A DNA stretch of 64,000 nucleotides from Liolophura sinensis (taxonomy: Eukaryota; Mollusca; Polyplacophora; Chitonida; Chitonidae), in contig NC_088300.1 in the NCBI RefSeq assembly GCF_032854445.1, positions 75,817,966 to 75,881,965 of the forward strand, read 5' to 3'. Positions 49,881-62,324 of the stretch are shown one piece after another. Position 1 is the first letter of the stretch, and the number at the start of each line of letters is the position of its first letter. The notes beneath the pieces were generated by a model. The model ran no database searches. It saw only the letters and a program-made list of their open reading frames with translations, and had not been told where the DNA came from. The translations under genes and the position numbers were made by a program.

Positions 49881-52800
49881 TCTCAGCATACTGATAGTCA
49901 CATGACTCATATTTATAACCAAGACATATCTGGGCAGATACTGAGGTCACAGGACTGCTTTATAAATTGAACTTTGCACCAAGATATATGAGCACATTGT
50001 GAATCTGCACATGTTTTGTACCGAAACACCTGGACAGATATTGATGTGACCAACACATCTGAGCATACAGTAAACTCAAGGAATTATTGCTGTTCTAAAT
50101 GTAGATTTTTTTACATGACCAAAGGCATGATCAATTTCAATCAGGATAATCAACAAAAACACGTCGTATCACTGATCTAACATGCATTATAACACTTCTA
50201 CACAATAGATACAATTTATGATCAAGAAAAAAATAACAAATATTTAAATTGTAGCTAACAACCACAATTGAATGCCTTTGTCAGCTAAAGGAAAGCTTAG
50301 CATCATTTGGCATAACAACTGGCACACAAACACACAGATCCTTTTCCTGAAAAATTCAATATGAATATAAAAATTCAATATGAATCTTAATTTAGTTGAA
50401 AGGATTTAAGAGGAAAACTTAATTTTCACAGGCAAGCCTCAATTTACAGAAACAGTGGCATGTGCTAGAGCTATGCAAAATAAAATGTGAAGGTCCCCAT
50501 GTGTCTATGAGCCTGCAGCGAATTTTAGAACGTTCTCCAGCACCCTTTTTAGGAAGCATCAGCTAAAAACCTAATTTAAATTTCCAACAATTATTTTAAG
50601 ACAGTCTCCAGGGTAACAATTCACACTTAAGTGCTCTCTATGAAGAATTTTCTCACTTTATTCCGAGGCGCTCTGTGGATTAGTTCTTGTAGTATGGGCA
50701 GGTTTTCTGGAGGGTAGATGAAAGCGATTGTTTCTCGTTTGAAAGCAATACGAGGGCAAACATGCAATTTGGTGGTGGTCAGATGTTTTGTTAATGTCTC
50801 AGAAAGACAGGGCTTCTAGTCAGCCTCCAGCGGCTAATTACTTCTCCTAACCAAAGTTGGCAGTTTGCTCGCTGAAATTGACTATTGATCTGCTTATGTT
50901 CAATGACACGGTGCCCGGCGTTGCGTCCACATCAAGACTATACACATCACTCTGTGAAAAAGCCAGACTCAAATATAACCCAGGTTTTCACAGGTATTTC
51001 AACCTTCAATAAACATGACAGAAAAGCGGCAAGTGTGTTTTGATGTTATCATAGCAGTGAAGTCTGCGGGGTTATATATTCCCTGTGTACCGTATCAACT
51101 TCACAACTGTGGGTGGTCACCAATTTTATCCCAGGAATATTCGTACACAGAATATATGCACAAAAACTGATGACAATGAAATTTCAAGTGGCATAGAGAC
51201 TACATGTTATAATAAACAACATCTTTTTAATTTCCACATAACTTCATTTAAACTTAGACAGGTAGACATATAAAATGAAATGAGGAAATATACAAGCAAA
51301 ATTAGCACATATAATTGACACATATGCTTGCAGTTTCTCTTCAAACAGATGCTATACTTGTAATCTCTGTTCTGTTTGTAAAGATGATTAATATTGAAAT
51401 ACAAATATGTCACACATCAAGTAACCATGCCAACATGCAGACAGATTTCCAACATGTTAACACAAGGGGGGATAACTCTGAAACTATCTTGACACTTCAT
51501 GTTACCCACACATGACTATGTTGAGCATGCCCACTCTTATAGATTATAGATCATTTCATTAATACACCACATGATGTACATTGTATCTAGACAATTAGTA
51601 TAATATAGCTGGTATATCAATTATAACTACAAAATAAAAACAACATGTGACAGACGTGTACAACATAGGTGGACAAAACCTTAGTTCCCCGCATAAATCA
51701 TAGACTTTTTGTAAGCTATGGACAAACCTTTCCACGTATGAAGTATAGGCATACCGTATGGGTGGTAGAAATGTTGTCTCATGGACATTAGACAGTGGAG
51801 GGTACCAGTAAATCGTGTGTCCTTGCGATTGATGTACAATATATGTAAACATGGCTTTTGCACGTTTTTTTTTATTCTGTTTTTTTTTTTTCTCATAAAA
51901 TAAGGATTAAGTGACTGAAAGTCATAAAACATTGAATGTATTAAATGTATAGATTTGTATATATGTAGCTCTAAGTCAGCTACTTTTAATCCCCAAATTT
52001 AACTGTTGCACATTTTAACAGAAAACTAATAAGAGTTAAAACAAGATGTTTCTATATTCTCACAGACATTCAACTCATGGGGTATCATACTACTAGCCTG
52101 CTCCCACAGATAAAGGGGGATAATCCAGACAGTCACAATCTTTCAGAACTGGTACAAAATCACTAACAGCAGGCCAGATCCTTAGGTATCAGCTCTTTCT
52201 TTTGTTCGAAAAGAGCGTAATCTTTGATGGACAAGTTACCTGTAGAACATTCCAGACAATGCACATGTGGTTCTGATATAGACTATAAGGATAAATTCAA
52301 TTCAGGGTACAAATACCTATACAGCATGACGTTATTCTGAAAACACTTTGGTATGTATACAAATTTATTCATTTATGTTTCTATTTACGCTGAAAACCCA
52401 TATGAGTGCTATGACAAATTATGCTGAAAAATATTAAAATATATCAAAGAAGCTTAAATGTATGATTGCCTATCATCTGAATTAGTCAAAATTTACATAA
52501 AAAAAAAAACGATTTGTGCATGTATCTGAAACTAAAAAAAAACGAATTCTGTCAGTATGTTTAAATTTACCTGGTGTAATGCAAATCTGTTGCTTTTGTG
52601 GCTTTTAATCATGTGATTCAGGCAAGAAATAATGTCAAATTCTACAAAACCATATGAGACAATCAGCACCTGGTGTGTCAGCCAATTCTGAGGTTGTATG
52701 ACAAAGGACAAACTACAGAACTTTATACTATTAATAATTTAATTTTGGGTATGATTGAATCTACAATGGGATGAGCCAAATTCAGGTTTATCAAGACCAT

Positions 52801-52973
52801 GAAAATTTTGGCCTTTTGCTTATTTTCCATGTGCATGAAGTGCATGTATAACAATGCCTTGTAAAGAAGGGGGCATAACTCTGACAGCCTATACCCAGTT
52901 CGTCCATTGAAACAGTTATTTGTGGTGCCCAAGAACTCCAAAAAATAGAGCCGTTAAGTTCTTTTCGTACAAA
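49881..52973. other. Unique stretch with decayed repeat at its left end
   Basis: About 3.1 kb. The first 200 bases hold degenerate relatives of the 38-bp repeat. The block 50640-50960 is less AT-rich than its surroundings and could be regulatory. The minus-strand frame at 51595-51852 has no usable acceptor (an A-rich tract lies where one would be needed), so it is not called. Confidence 0.5.
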
Positions 52974-54556
52974 CTGGAGATGGGTGGCAGAGGTGGAGAA
53001 TATAGTGTTATTCTTGTCTCTACTGCAGATGGGTGGTAGTGATGAAAAATATAGTGTTATTCTTGTCTCTACTAGGGATGGGTGGCAGAGGTGGAGAATA
53101 TAGTGTTATTCTTGTCCCTACTCAAGATGGGTGGTAGAGATGGAAATTATAGTGTTATTCTTGTCTCTACTAGGGATGGGTGGTAGAGATGGAAAATATA
53201 GTGTTATTCTTGTCTCTACTAGGGATGGGTGGCAGAGGTGGAGAATATAGTGTTATTCTTGTCTCTACTAGGGATGGGTGGTAGAGATGGAAAATATAGT
53301 GTTATTCTTGTCTCTACTAGGGATGGGTGGCAGAGGTGGAGAATATAGTGTTATTCTTGTCTCTACTAGGGATGGGTGGTAGAGATGGAAAATATAGTGT
53401 TATTCTTGTCTCTACTAGGGATGGGTGGTAGAGATGGAAAATATAGTGTTATTCTTGTCTCTACTAGACATGGGTGGCAGAGGTGGAGAATACAGTGTTA
53501 TTCTTATCTCTACTAGGGATGGGTGGTAGAGATGGAAAATATAGTGTTATTCCTGTCTATACGACGGATAGGTGGCAGAGGTGAAGAATATAGTGTTATT
53601 CTTGTCTCTACTAGGGATGGGTGGTAGAGGTGGAGAACATAGTGACAAACTATTCGTGGACTGTCTCTACTAGGGATGGGTGGTAGAGGTGGAGAATATA
53701 GTGACAAACTATTCGTGGACTGTCTCTACTGGAGATGGGTGGTAGAGATGAAAAATATAGTGTTATTCTTGTCTCTACTAGGGATAGGTGGCAGAGGTGG
53801 AGAATATAGTGTTATTCTTGTCTCTACTAGGGATGGGTGGTAGAGATGAAAAATATAGTGTTATTCTTGTCTCTACTAGGGATAGGTGGCAGAGGTGGAG
53901 AATATAGTGTTATTCTTCTCTTTATTAAGGATGGGTGGCAGAGGTGGAGAATATAGTGTTATTCTTGTCTCTATTAAGGATGGGTGGCAGAGGTGGAGAA
54001 TATAGTGTTATTCTTGTCCCTACTAAGGATAGGTGGCAGAGGTGGAGAATATAGTGTTATTCTTGTCTCTACTGGAGATGGGTGGCAGAGGTGGAGAATA
54101 TAGTGTTATTCTTGTCTCTACTAGGGATGGGTGGTAGAGATGAAAAATATAGTGTTATTCTTGTCTCTACTAGGGATGGGTGGTAGAGGTGAAGAATATA
54201 GTGTTATTCTTGTCTCTACTAGGGATGGGTGGTAGAGATGGAAAATATAGTGTTATTCTTGTCTCTACTAGGGAAGGGTGGCAGAGGTGAAGAATATAGT
54301 GTTATTCTTGTCTCTACTTGGGATGGGTGGCAGAGGTGAAGAATATAGTGTTATTCTTATCTCTACTAGGGATGGGTGGTAGAGATGGAAAATATAGTGT
54401 TATTCTTGTCTCTACTAGGGATGGGTGGTAGAGATGGAAAATATAGTGTTATTCTTGTCTCTACTAAGGATGGGTGGTAGAGGTGGATAATACAGTGTTA
54501 TTCTTATCTCTACTAGGGATGGGTGGAAGAGGTGGAAAATATAGTGTTCTTCTATA
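52974..54556. repeat. 50-bp tandem repeat, about 31 units
   Basis: Units contain GGGATGGGTGG, then either TAGAGATGGAAAATATAGTG or CAGAGGTGGAGAATATAGTG, then TTATTCTTGTCTCTACTA. The two subtypes alternate in places, giving 100-bp pairs. Two neighbouring units (about 53641 and 53700) share a replacement segment ACAAACTATTCGTGGACTG instead of TTATTCTTG, so that variant duplicated after it arose. A 64-codon minus frame inside is a by-product. Confidence 0.96.
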
Positions 54557-55702
54557 TTAGTTAAATATTCAGACAACTGTGGAAATCTCTTCTGACTGAA
54601 TCAATATCAGAGAAGTCAGCACATACAGTAATGACATTTTCTATGATGTTGGGATTGACCAGTGAAGGAAGTTTACCATGAACAATCAATGGTTGTCACC
54701 TTAAGCCAATTAGTGTCACATACACCATTGATTTTCCTCTGGTAACTTCTACAAATCCAGGAAGGTAATCAGGCACAATCCCTATCACCTCTGACAATGT
54801 AAATTACCTGAATCCAATAAAAGGAGGCAGACCATTGGTGTCCTGAAGACTGAGCAGCATGGAACAGGTGAGTCCTAAACTTCTCGCACCAGCTTACAGC
54901 AAGAAGCAAATAATCTGGCCACTCTGTATGTACATTATAGTTACTGTACCAGAATTGTGGTATTTACTGTGAGATGGTCATATCATCACAACCCGCTGCA
55001 TGGCATTGGAACAGGCTTGAACTTCCTACATTTTAACTGTATGTTTGGACTCTTTGGGTAATGGGGCATAAATTAAAGCTAGCTGTCAGCCGGTTAACTC
55101 TGGTTCCCTGTTAAACTTGGATGAAGACACTCTTCAACAGCTTCAATTAATGCACTCTACCTATCTATTTAGCTCAACTTTGACAATCGCTGACATTTGA
55201 TGCCCTCTGGGAAATAAACCATGACAGAGTTTTGACTTAAATTTCAGACAAATTTTCAACCCACAGGCAAAAGCCTTGGGATAAATGTCAGTGTGGTGCA
55301 GATAAAGTAAGATGGATGGTCACATAGCCTCCTGATGGCCAGCACTCTCCATGTCTGCTGCACTTCATCCTCCAAACCTTCATCATAAATCCATGGTAAC
55401 CACCTGCCATCTTTAACAAGATTTAAAGCACTGGTGAGAGTACCTCAGTTTTTTCCAAAACATCGCTTGTACAATGGCCTTGTTAGTCCTATATCCATAG
55501 ATCAAGATCAAAGATGATGCAAGACAGTGCATATGACAAGAAGCCACCTCATTCTCATGTGACTTGTACCTTGTTACTTTTATGTTTATAAGTCATGAAC
55601 GAACACTATCAAAGACCCTGTGTGGTGCTCAATGCCTTTGATATCCAATGTCATCCAGAATCTAAAGGAGTCATACCTGTACATATCATGTCACACTCAC
55701 TG
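54557..55702. other. Unique stretch, no gene seen
   Basis: About 1.1 kb between two arrays. Frames are short on both strands. No splice-flanked block stands out. Confidence 0.6.
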
Positions 55703-55780
55703 GCTTGGTTAAATTGTATTTATTTATTTGTTTTACTGAGGGTTGAAGTTAAACTCAAGAATGTTTCGCTAGTTATATAA
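55703..55780 (-). mobile_element. SINE 3' tail fragment, family A-like
   Basis: TATTTATTTATTTGTTTTAC followed by AACTCAAGAATGTTTCGCTA matches the tail and last body block of family A in minus orientation, with mismatches. The rest of the element is absent. It lies about 100 bp before the 47-bp array. Confidence 0.5.
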
Positions 55781-55879
55781 GTTAGGTTTACAAGTTTACA
55801 GAAAAATTTGGAAGGCCAGCAAACCACTAGCCTTGTCATGTACCTGAACAACTATCCTGCACAACTAAGGACAGATGTG

Positions 55880-56806
55880 CCATTAAGCCAAGCTCAAACT
55901 GGCATATGGCATGCAGGACTGAGGTGCAATTAACGCAAGCTCAAATTGGCATATGGCATATAGGACTGAGGTGACAACAGAGCAAGCTCAAACTGGCATA
56001 TGGCATATAGGACTGAGGTGCCAACAGAGCAAGCTCAAACTGGTATATGGCATACAGGACTAAGGTGCAATTAAATCAAGCTCAAACTGGCATATGGCAT
56101 ATAGGAATGAGGTGCCACTGAAGCAAGCTCAAACTGGCATATGTCATATAGGACTGAGGTGACATTAAAGCATGCTCAAATTGGTATATGGCATACAGGA
56201 CTGAGGTGCCACTAGAGCAAGCTCAAACTGACATATGACATATAGGACTGAGGTGCCACTAGAGCAAGCTCAAACTGGCATATGGCATATAGGACTGAGG
56301 TGCCAACAGAGCAAGCTCAAACTGGTATATGGCATATAGGACTAAGGTGCAATTAAATCAAGCTCAAACTGGCATATGGCATATAGGAATGAGGTGCCAA
56401 TAGAGCAAGCTCAAACTGGCATATGACATATAGGACTGAGGTGACATTAAAGCATGCTCAAATTGGCATATGGCATACAGGACTGAGGTGCCACTGGAGC
56501 AAGCTCAAACTGGCATATAGGACTGAGGTGCCAACAGAGCAAGCTCAAACTGGTATATGGCATATAGGACTAAGGTGCAATTAAATCAAGCTCAAACTGG
56601 CATATGGCATATAGGAATGAGGTGCCAATAGAGCAAGCTCAAACTGAAATATGACATATAGGACTGAGGTGCCACTGGAGCAAGCTCAAACTGACATATG
56701 GCATACAGGACCGAGGTGCCACCAGAGCAAGCTCAAACTGACATATGGCATAAAGGACTGAGGTGCCACTAGAGCAAGATCAAACTGACATATGGCATAT
56801 AGGAGG
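55880..56806. repeat. 47-bp tandem repeat, about 20 units
   Basis: Units contain CAAGCTCAAACTGGCATATG, then GCATATAGGACTGAGGTGCC, then a short variable segment (AACAGAG, ACTAGAG, AATTAAAT). A distinctive unit with TAAGGTGCAATTAAATCAAG occurs at about 56061, 56343 and 56571. The offsets are 282 bp (six units) and 228 bp (five units with one shortened by 7 bp), which reveals a higher-order repeat. Confidence 0.96.
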
Positions 56807-57782
56807 TAAGCGTGCTATACGACATTGGCAGATCAAGCAACCACTAATTGCCAGCAAAGCCCCAAGAACAGCTCAATAATTGCATGTGATGTTAGAGTTG
56901 CTGAGAACCAACACATCTTGCAGTGTGCGAGCAAATGGAAGACAATCACATAAACCTGACCGAGCCACAACCATTACACCTTTAGCTTTAATCCTTTTTA
57001 CAAAGTTGTAAAAACAAAGGGAAAACAAAACCATCAGGGCAGAAAAAACTTTAAAAGTGAATAGACACATTATATCTACATCAAATACAGCATGCCTAAA
57101 ATATTATTTCCCTTTGTTTTAGAATGAAGTTAATGAATACATGAAAACTGAAATCATTTGTTCTTAATAAGCAATGATACAAATGATATGTATAGAGATG
57201 AAAAACAGATAAGAATGTTAGCCTGGTTGCTGACATTGAGGTTCAGACATTACATTTTGTGCACTCCTCCACAATGTGTTAACATACATCTACAAATCTT
57301 CAATTCAGCACTTTAGGTCAGCGGTACATCCCACGCTGACTGACACTGTATTAGTGAACAATTTTTCAGTATAGTGTTAAACAAGAATAAAAAAAAGATA
57401 AATAAATAACTAATACACCCTGCAATGTGAGGAGTATGACAACTACAATTCATCTGCGACTAAGTTAAGCCTGGGGAATTCATGGCCATGCCATATGCTG
57501 TGATTTAAAATTGGCAGGATTCATTTATTACATGTATATGTACAGAACCACAGGTATATATTTGTGGATCACTGGCTCTTCCAGCCAATATTACATTCAC
57601 ATACCCCATCCCTTGAGAATGTTCTATTGGCCTTAACGGCTGCCGTACACGCCATATTTACTGTGTCATGTGAGGAAATATCATGTCTGAGACAATTAGA
57701 GATGAACACTGTAGGATGATCGTCTCGCTTTGTCACACTACATGACCAGAGCCATATTATGCACTACAATGTCATATACATC

Positions 57783-57789
<7 letters not shown>
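56807..57789. other. Unique stretch, possible SINE-tail remnant
   Basis: About 1 kb, no gene. At 57360-57412 the sequence TTTTTCAGTATAGTGTTAAA with a following AAATAAATAA run resembles a SINE 3' tail, but too weakly to call as a copy. Confidence 0.5.

Positions 57790-57829
<40 letters not shown>
57790..57829. repeat. (AT)n microsatellite
   Basis: A 40-base uninterrupted AT run next to a GTGT step, flanked by unique sequence. Confidence 0.95.
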
Positions 57830-57831
<2 letters not shown>

Positions 57832-60800
57832 AACCTAGCTTACAGCCATGAGTAGGTCATAAACAAACAATAATCACTGAGTCTCACTCAAGTGTTTTGG
57901 GAAACCCAGCTGTGCAATAATCCATTACACACAGCAGAATCTAATATGGAACCATATTTCGTAACTGCCACATGTTTCAGAACATAGATGGCAATAAGCA
58001 ATAAACGACTAGAGAAGGACGCCAGTACCCCCAGAAAGCTATACATGTATGTATACCCACAGATTCCATCCACAGTTATATCAGACCAGGATGCACCTTC
58101 GGCAGTCTGCTGTACGGGAGATGTTAGCCATGATTAACCAAATCCTGTCCGATACAAATTCTGATACATGTATTTGAAGGAAGATACATAAAGAAAGATA
58201 CATAAAGAAACATTTCTGTGACACATTAATGCAATCAGCATGGAATACATGTAAATAATGTTATATCTGAAAGTAAGTTCAAATTGAGGCCTTTGTCAAA
58301 AATATCTTTGTTGACCCCCCTCCTCAAAAAAAAAGCTCTAAAAGATTTTATTGTGTTTTTTTTTTATAAAATTTTTTTATTTCTTCCTCAGTGTTGTTTA
58401 TATTTTTAAATCCTCATCTTTTTCATCTGCCATGTTTAAAAAAGAAGAATTGAATAGAATAGAATTTTTTAATGATGGACTAATGCATAATTTCAACTGA
58501 TCATTATAACAAAATAAATCTCGACACAGTGCATGTATGTTCAACTGCGTATCATAAAATGTATATCCATATGAAATAGCCATCAGTTCCACATGTTGCC
58601 AGACAGTGTATGGTTACCGATGCTGAACATGCCAAGTGCTATAGGACCATCCTGCATCCTCATACACAAGTGACGGACCATCCTCCAAGGTGAGGTAGAC
58701 AGTGTCAATCCCATGGTGGTGAGCTGTCAGATCTCACCTAGCCCTCTGGAGTCACAGACAAGATCGGAAGACATCCAGCAATTTTAATTCCTCAGACAAT
58801 TTGGCCTCAGAGGGCTTATGCTAACAATGAGCTGTCTAGACGGTTAGCAAATGGTAACAGAAAAATTTTCTCTCCGGAGATAGAGTTCCGGCAGTAACCT
58901 GACTGCCTGCACCAGGCTGTGTTGAAATTGCACCACCCTCATATAAGATATGACAACGCAGTCTGCATTGTTTATGGAACAGTCGGAAGGCTCAGTAACT
59001 CCAGTTTACATTTATGTAAAGTTAACATCTCACACAACAATACTGGTAGAGAACAGCAAACTGAGAACACACAATGTAGCCACGCAGGCTAATGTACACC
59101 TTGACATTTTGCATGTTAACATTTCAGTGATCTCTCCACCACCTACTGAACACTGTAACATTACTAATATATGAAGGATTTTATAATTACAAGCCTGGTT
59201 GAATTTCTGACCCAAACACATGTCATCAAGAACACTTTTTCCACTATGCTGAACATGAATTAATTTTCTATTAACTCTATCCAATAAAAGTAGCAAAACA
59301 TCCCCACATTTTATTTGAAGGAAGTGAAATGAGAAAGCATTACGGCCAGGTGACTGAGGTTTTGATACAACAATGGCAGTACTTGTGACAAGAGTCACCG
59401 CAATCGTGGTAAGTCTTAATTAAGTCTTAATTGTGACTATATACTTGGAGACACAAAAAGTTAACATCACCTTTTTTTTCATGTCTTAAATATACCTTTG
59501 TGTAATAATTCTCTTTTCCACCACTATATTCATCAGTCTTGACCGACGTTTTAACTTAATAATTTTATAGGAATATATTCACACATTTAAATATCAATTA
59601 TAAATACATGTAGTTCAGCCTAAACAAAAGAAAGGCATTTACAATATAAAATGACAAGAAATTTCTCGCAAAAAGTGCATTTTTACATGTAAATAAATGA
59701 AAAAATATTACTTCTGCTGAGGAAACTTACACTTTATGAGACAAACCTCAAAGCGCTATTCATATTCACGTATGCCTGTTGCCAATCATCACCAACAGAC
59801 CGACTGAGCAACACTATTAGCACCAATGAATCCAATGGTTTTATGTGTGTGTACTGTAAACATATTAGCATGGTCAATGAGTCATTAAGGAAATTTATAA
59901 TACACAGCTGAATTTATCAGGTCTAAAGCTAAATCTGAACAAGCTTGTCATTATTAATAAAGGAATGACTATTTTAACCCCTGATGAACCATTTACAGTC
60001 ACAGGTTCGGCTGCACCAAGAGACAATGAATAGGAGGCCAATGTGATACCATGACAGGCCTGAATTATTAACCATTATGGCCAGTGCAAATTATTGGGAT
60101 ATCTGGTACTGACAGCTACACGATTAGCTATCCTGGCAGAATGGCACTGTTACAGTAGTCATTGTCCAGGAGTAGATGCAATACTTGTTCATGTCTAAAA
60201 TAATTTGTATTTCACATATTGCAAATTGTGTATTTGCAAGGTATTTGCAAAGAAAGCTTGTGGTACATGTGGTAGAAGACAAGGTTGACAAAAAGTAACA
60301 GTTTTCATACAATTTACAGACCACATGAAGTTATTTTTATGTTTACTGAAACAAAAGTTCCTGATAAATGTAAACCCATACACCAGAGAAATATCAATAA
60401 TAATCATTAAATAGTGTGTTCCAATGTCAGACGATTTCAACCCTTTTAAGATTAATATGTAAATGTGTTTGTATTTTACTCCATTATATTTTTTAATAAA
60501 ATTTCCCAAACCACAATACATTTTCCATTTAGCTTTATAATCAGAAAAAATCCATTGTATTTTTCAACCATTCTAACCACGCTGAAGATAAAGAGAGATA
60601 TACAAATAAATTAAAATTCAGAATCTCATGACAGACACCCCAGAGTACATTAAGTCTTCCAGTATGCATAAATGACTGAGCGAAGGGAATTCTAACTGCA
60701 CTAACATGGAGTTGGACAAAATTCACCGTGGCCTGCACTCATGATCATATCACTAGTCATTCGGACATGTTCTCTACCATGTCTGTGTGCCTCAGGCAGT

Positions 60801-61229
60801 GAATAACTCTGTGTGAATTACCCGGCCTGCCAGAACAAGTCCCTGGGGTCAGCAAGTGTATGATCAGAGCCGGCCCAGGGGTGCTGTCTCCCTGCCACTC
60901 CCACATTGTCCACTCTAGCAGAGGTTAATGGCTGTACAGGCAAAACCTTCCGGGTTGCTAAAAAAGCCCTCTGCCAGATTCTTGGGAGGAATTCATTAGT
61001 AGAGCTGGGATTTCTGGAGAGGATTTGGGGGAACTCTGTTGGCCTATAATGTGCAGACTTCTCTACATTTCTGCACCCAGTGTGATTATGGTGCTACTGT
61101 CATGACTATCCTGATGATGAGCTGTCTGGATGAAGTACACAAAAGTACAGCCTTAACTAGCAAATTCAAAAAAACACTGTGCCAATCACATATGTAAGTG
61201 TTAATAATGGAGAGCTTTATATTAAACAG
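57830..61229. other. Unique stretch, no supported gene
   Basis: About 3.4 kb with only short chance frames. A small ATG frame ending at a GTAAGT donor at 59373-59408 is described under findings. T-rich low complexity lies near 58340-58380. The block 60740-61090 is less AT-rich but has no exon-like edges. Confidence 0.55.
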
Positions 61230-61270
61230 ATCAGTGTTGAGCCCCAGCAATGTCCAATCACAGTGATGAC

Positions 61271-62114
61271 CAATCATAACTAAGATAGTGCCTATACAAC
61301 AGGGCCTCCCTGGCTGAATTGTTAGCATGCTAGCCAGAACAGTGATGACCAATATAAAACAGGGTGTTTTCCTGAAGTACCAATCATAACTAAGATAGTG
61401 CCTATACAACAGGGCCTCCCTGGCAGAATTGTTAGCATGCTAGCCAGAACAGTGATGACCAATATAAAACAGGGTGTTTTCCTGAAGTACCAATCATAAC
61501 TAAGATAGTGCCTATACAACAGGGCCTCCCTGGCTGAATTGTTAGCATGCTAGCCAGAACAGTGATGACCAATATAAAACAGGGTCTTTTCCTGAAGTAC
61601 CAATCATAACTAAGATAGTGCCTATACAACAGGGCCTCCCTGGCTGAATTGTTAGCATGCTAGCCAGAACAGTGATGACCGATATAAAACAGGGTGTTTT
61701 CCTGAAGTACCAATCATAACTAAGATAGTGCCTATACAACAGGGCCTCCCTGGCTGAATTGTTAGCATGCTAGCCAGAACAGTGATGACCGATATAAAAC
61801 AGGGTGTTTTCCTGAAGTATCAATCATAACTAAGATAGTGCCTATACAACAGGGCCTCCCTGGCAGAATTGTTAGCATGCTAGCCAGAACAGTGATGACC
61901 AATATAAAACAGGGTGTTTTCCTGAAGTATCAATCATAACTAAGATAGTGCCTATACAACAGGGCCTCCCTGGCAGAATTGTTAGCATGCTAGCCAGAAC
62001 AGTGATGACCAATATAAAACAGGGTGTTTTCCTGAAGTATCAATCATAACTAAGATAGTGCCTATACAACAGGGCCTCCCTGGCAGAATTGTTAGCATGC
62101 TAGCCAGAACAGTG
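61271..62114. repeat. 110-bp tandem repeat, eight units, carrying a SINE head
   Basis: CAATCATAAC recurs at 61271, 61381, 61491, 61601, 61711, 61821, 61931 and 62041, an exact 110-bp period. Each unit contains GGCCTCCCTGGCTGAATTG and TTAGCATGCTAGCC. These match the tRNA-derived 5' head (A-box region) of SINE family A. The other part, with ATGACCAATATAAAACAGG and TTTTCCTGAAGTA, is not SINE sequence. Units differ at only a few positions (for example TGGCTG or TGGCAG), so the expansion is young. Sequence left of the first unit lacks the ATATAAAACAGG segment. Minus-strand frames of 65-107 codons are by-products. Confidence 0.95.
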
Positions 62115-62324
62115 CAGTAATTCATGAGCCAGTAACAAATGCGGTCGTTGTGAGATCAAGCCCAGCTCATGCTGGCTTCTTTTCCTGTTGTCTGTTGAAA
62201 GGTCTGTCAGCAACTTGTGGATGGTTCTGGGTTTTTTCCCATTGTAATGCTGGTCACCATGGTGAAAGTGAAATATTCTGTAGTACAGCATAGAACACCA
62301 ATCAAATAAATAAATGCATAAATC
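62073..62324 (+). mobile_element. SINE, family A, full length with internal deletion
   Basis: The head starts GGCCTCCCTGGCAGAATTG inside the last 110-bp unit. The body continues with AATGCGGTCGTTGTGAGATC and AAGCCCAGCTCATGCTGGC, the B-box region. Then come AAAGGTCTGTCAGCAAC, TAATGCTGG, AGTGAAATATTCTGTAGTAC and AGAACACCAATCAAATAAAT. Compared with the inverted copies it lacks about 20 bases between GGGTTTT and CCCAT. It ends in a TAAATGCATAAAT tail. It is the only plus-strand copy here with both ends, and it defines where the tandem array took its SINE part from. Confidence 0.82.

Noticed and set aside
51595-51932. Two overlapping minus-strand frames of 83-85 codons
   Set aside because: The upstream side on this strand is an A-rich tract unsuited to an acceptor. 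The two frames overlap in different phases and neither has a donor.
61086-61739. Repeated 65-107 codon minus-strand frames beginning MYRHYLSYDWYF
   Set aside because: Each starts in successive units of the 110-bp array. This is the translation of repeat and SINE-head sequence.
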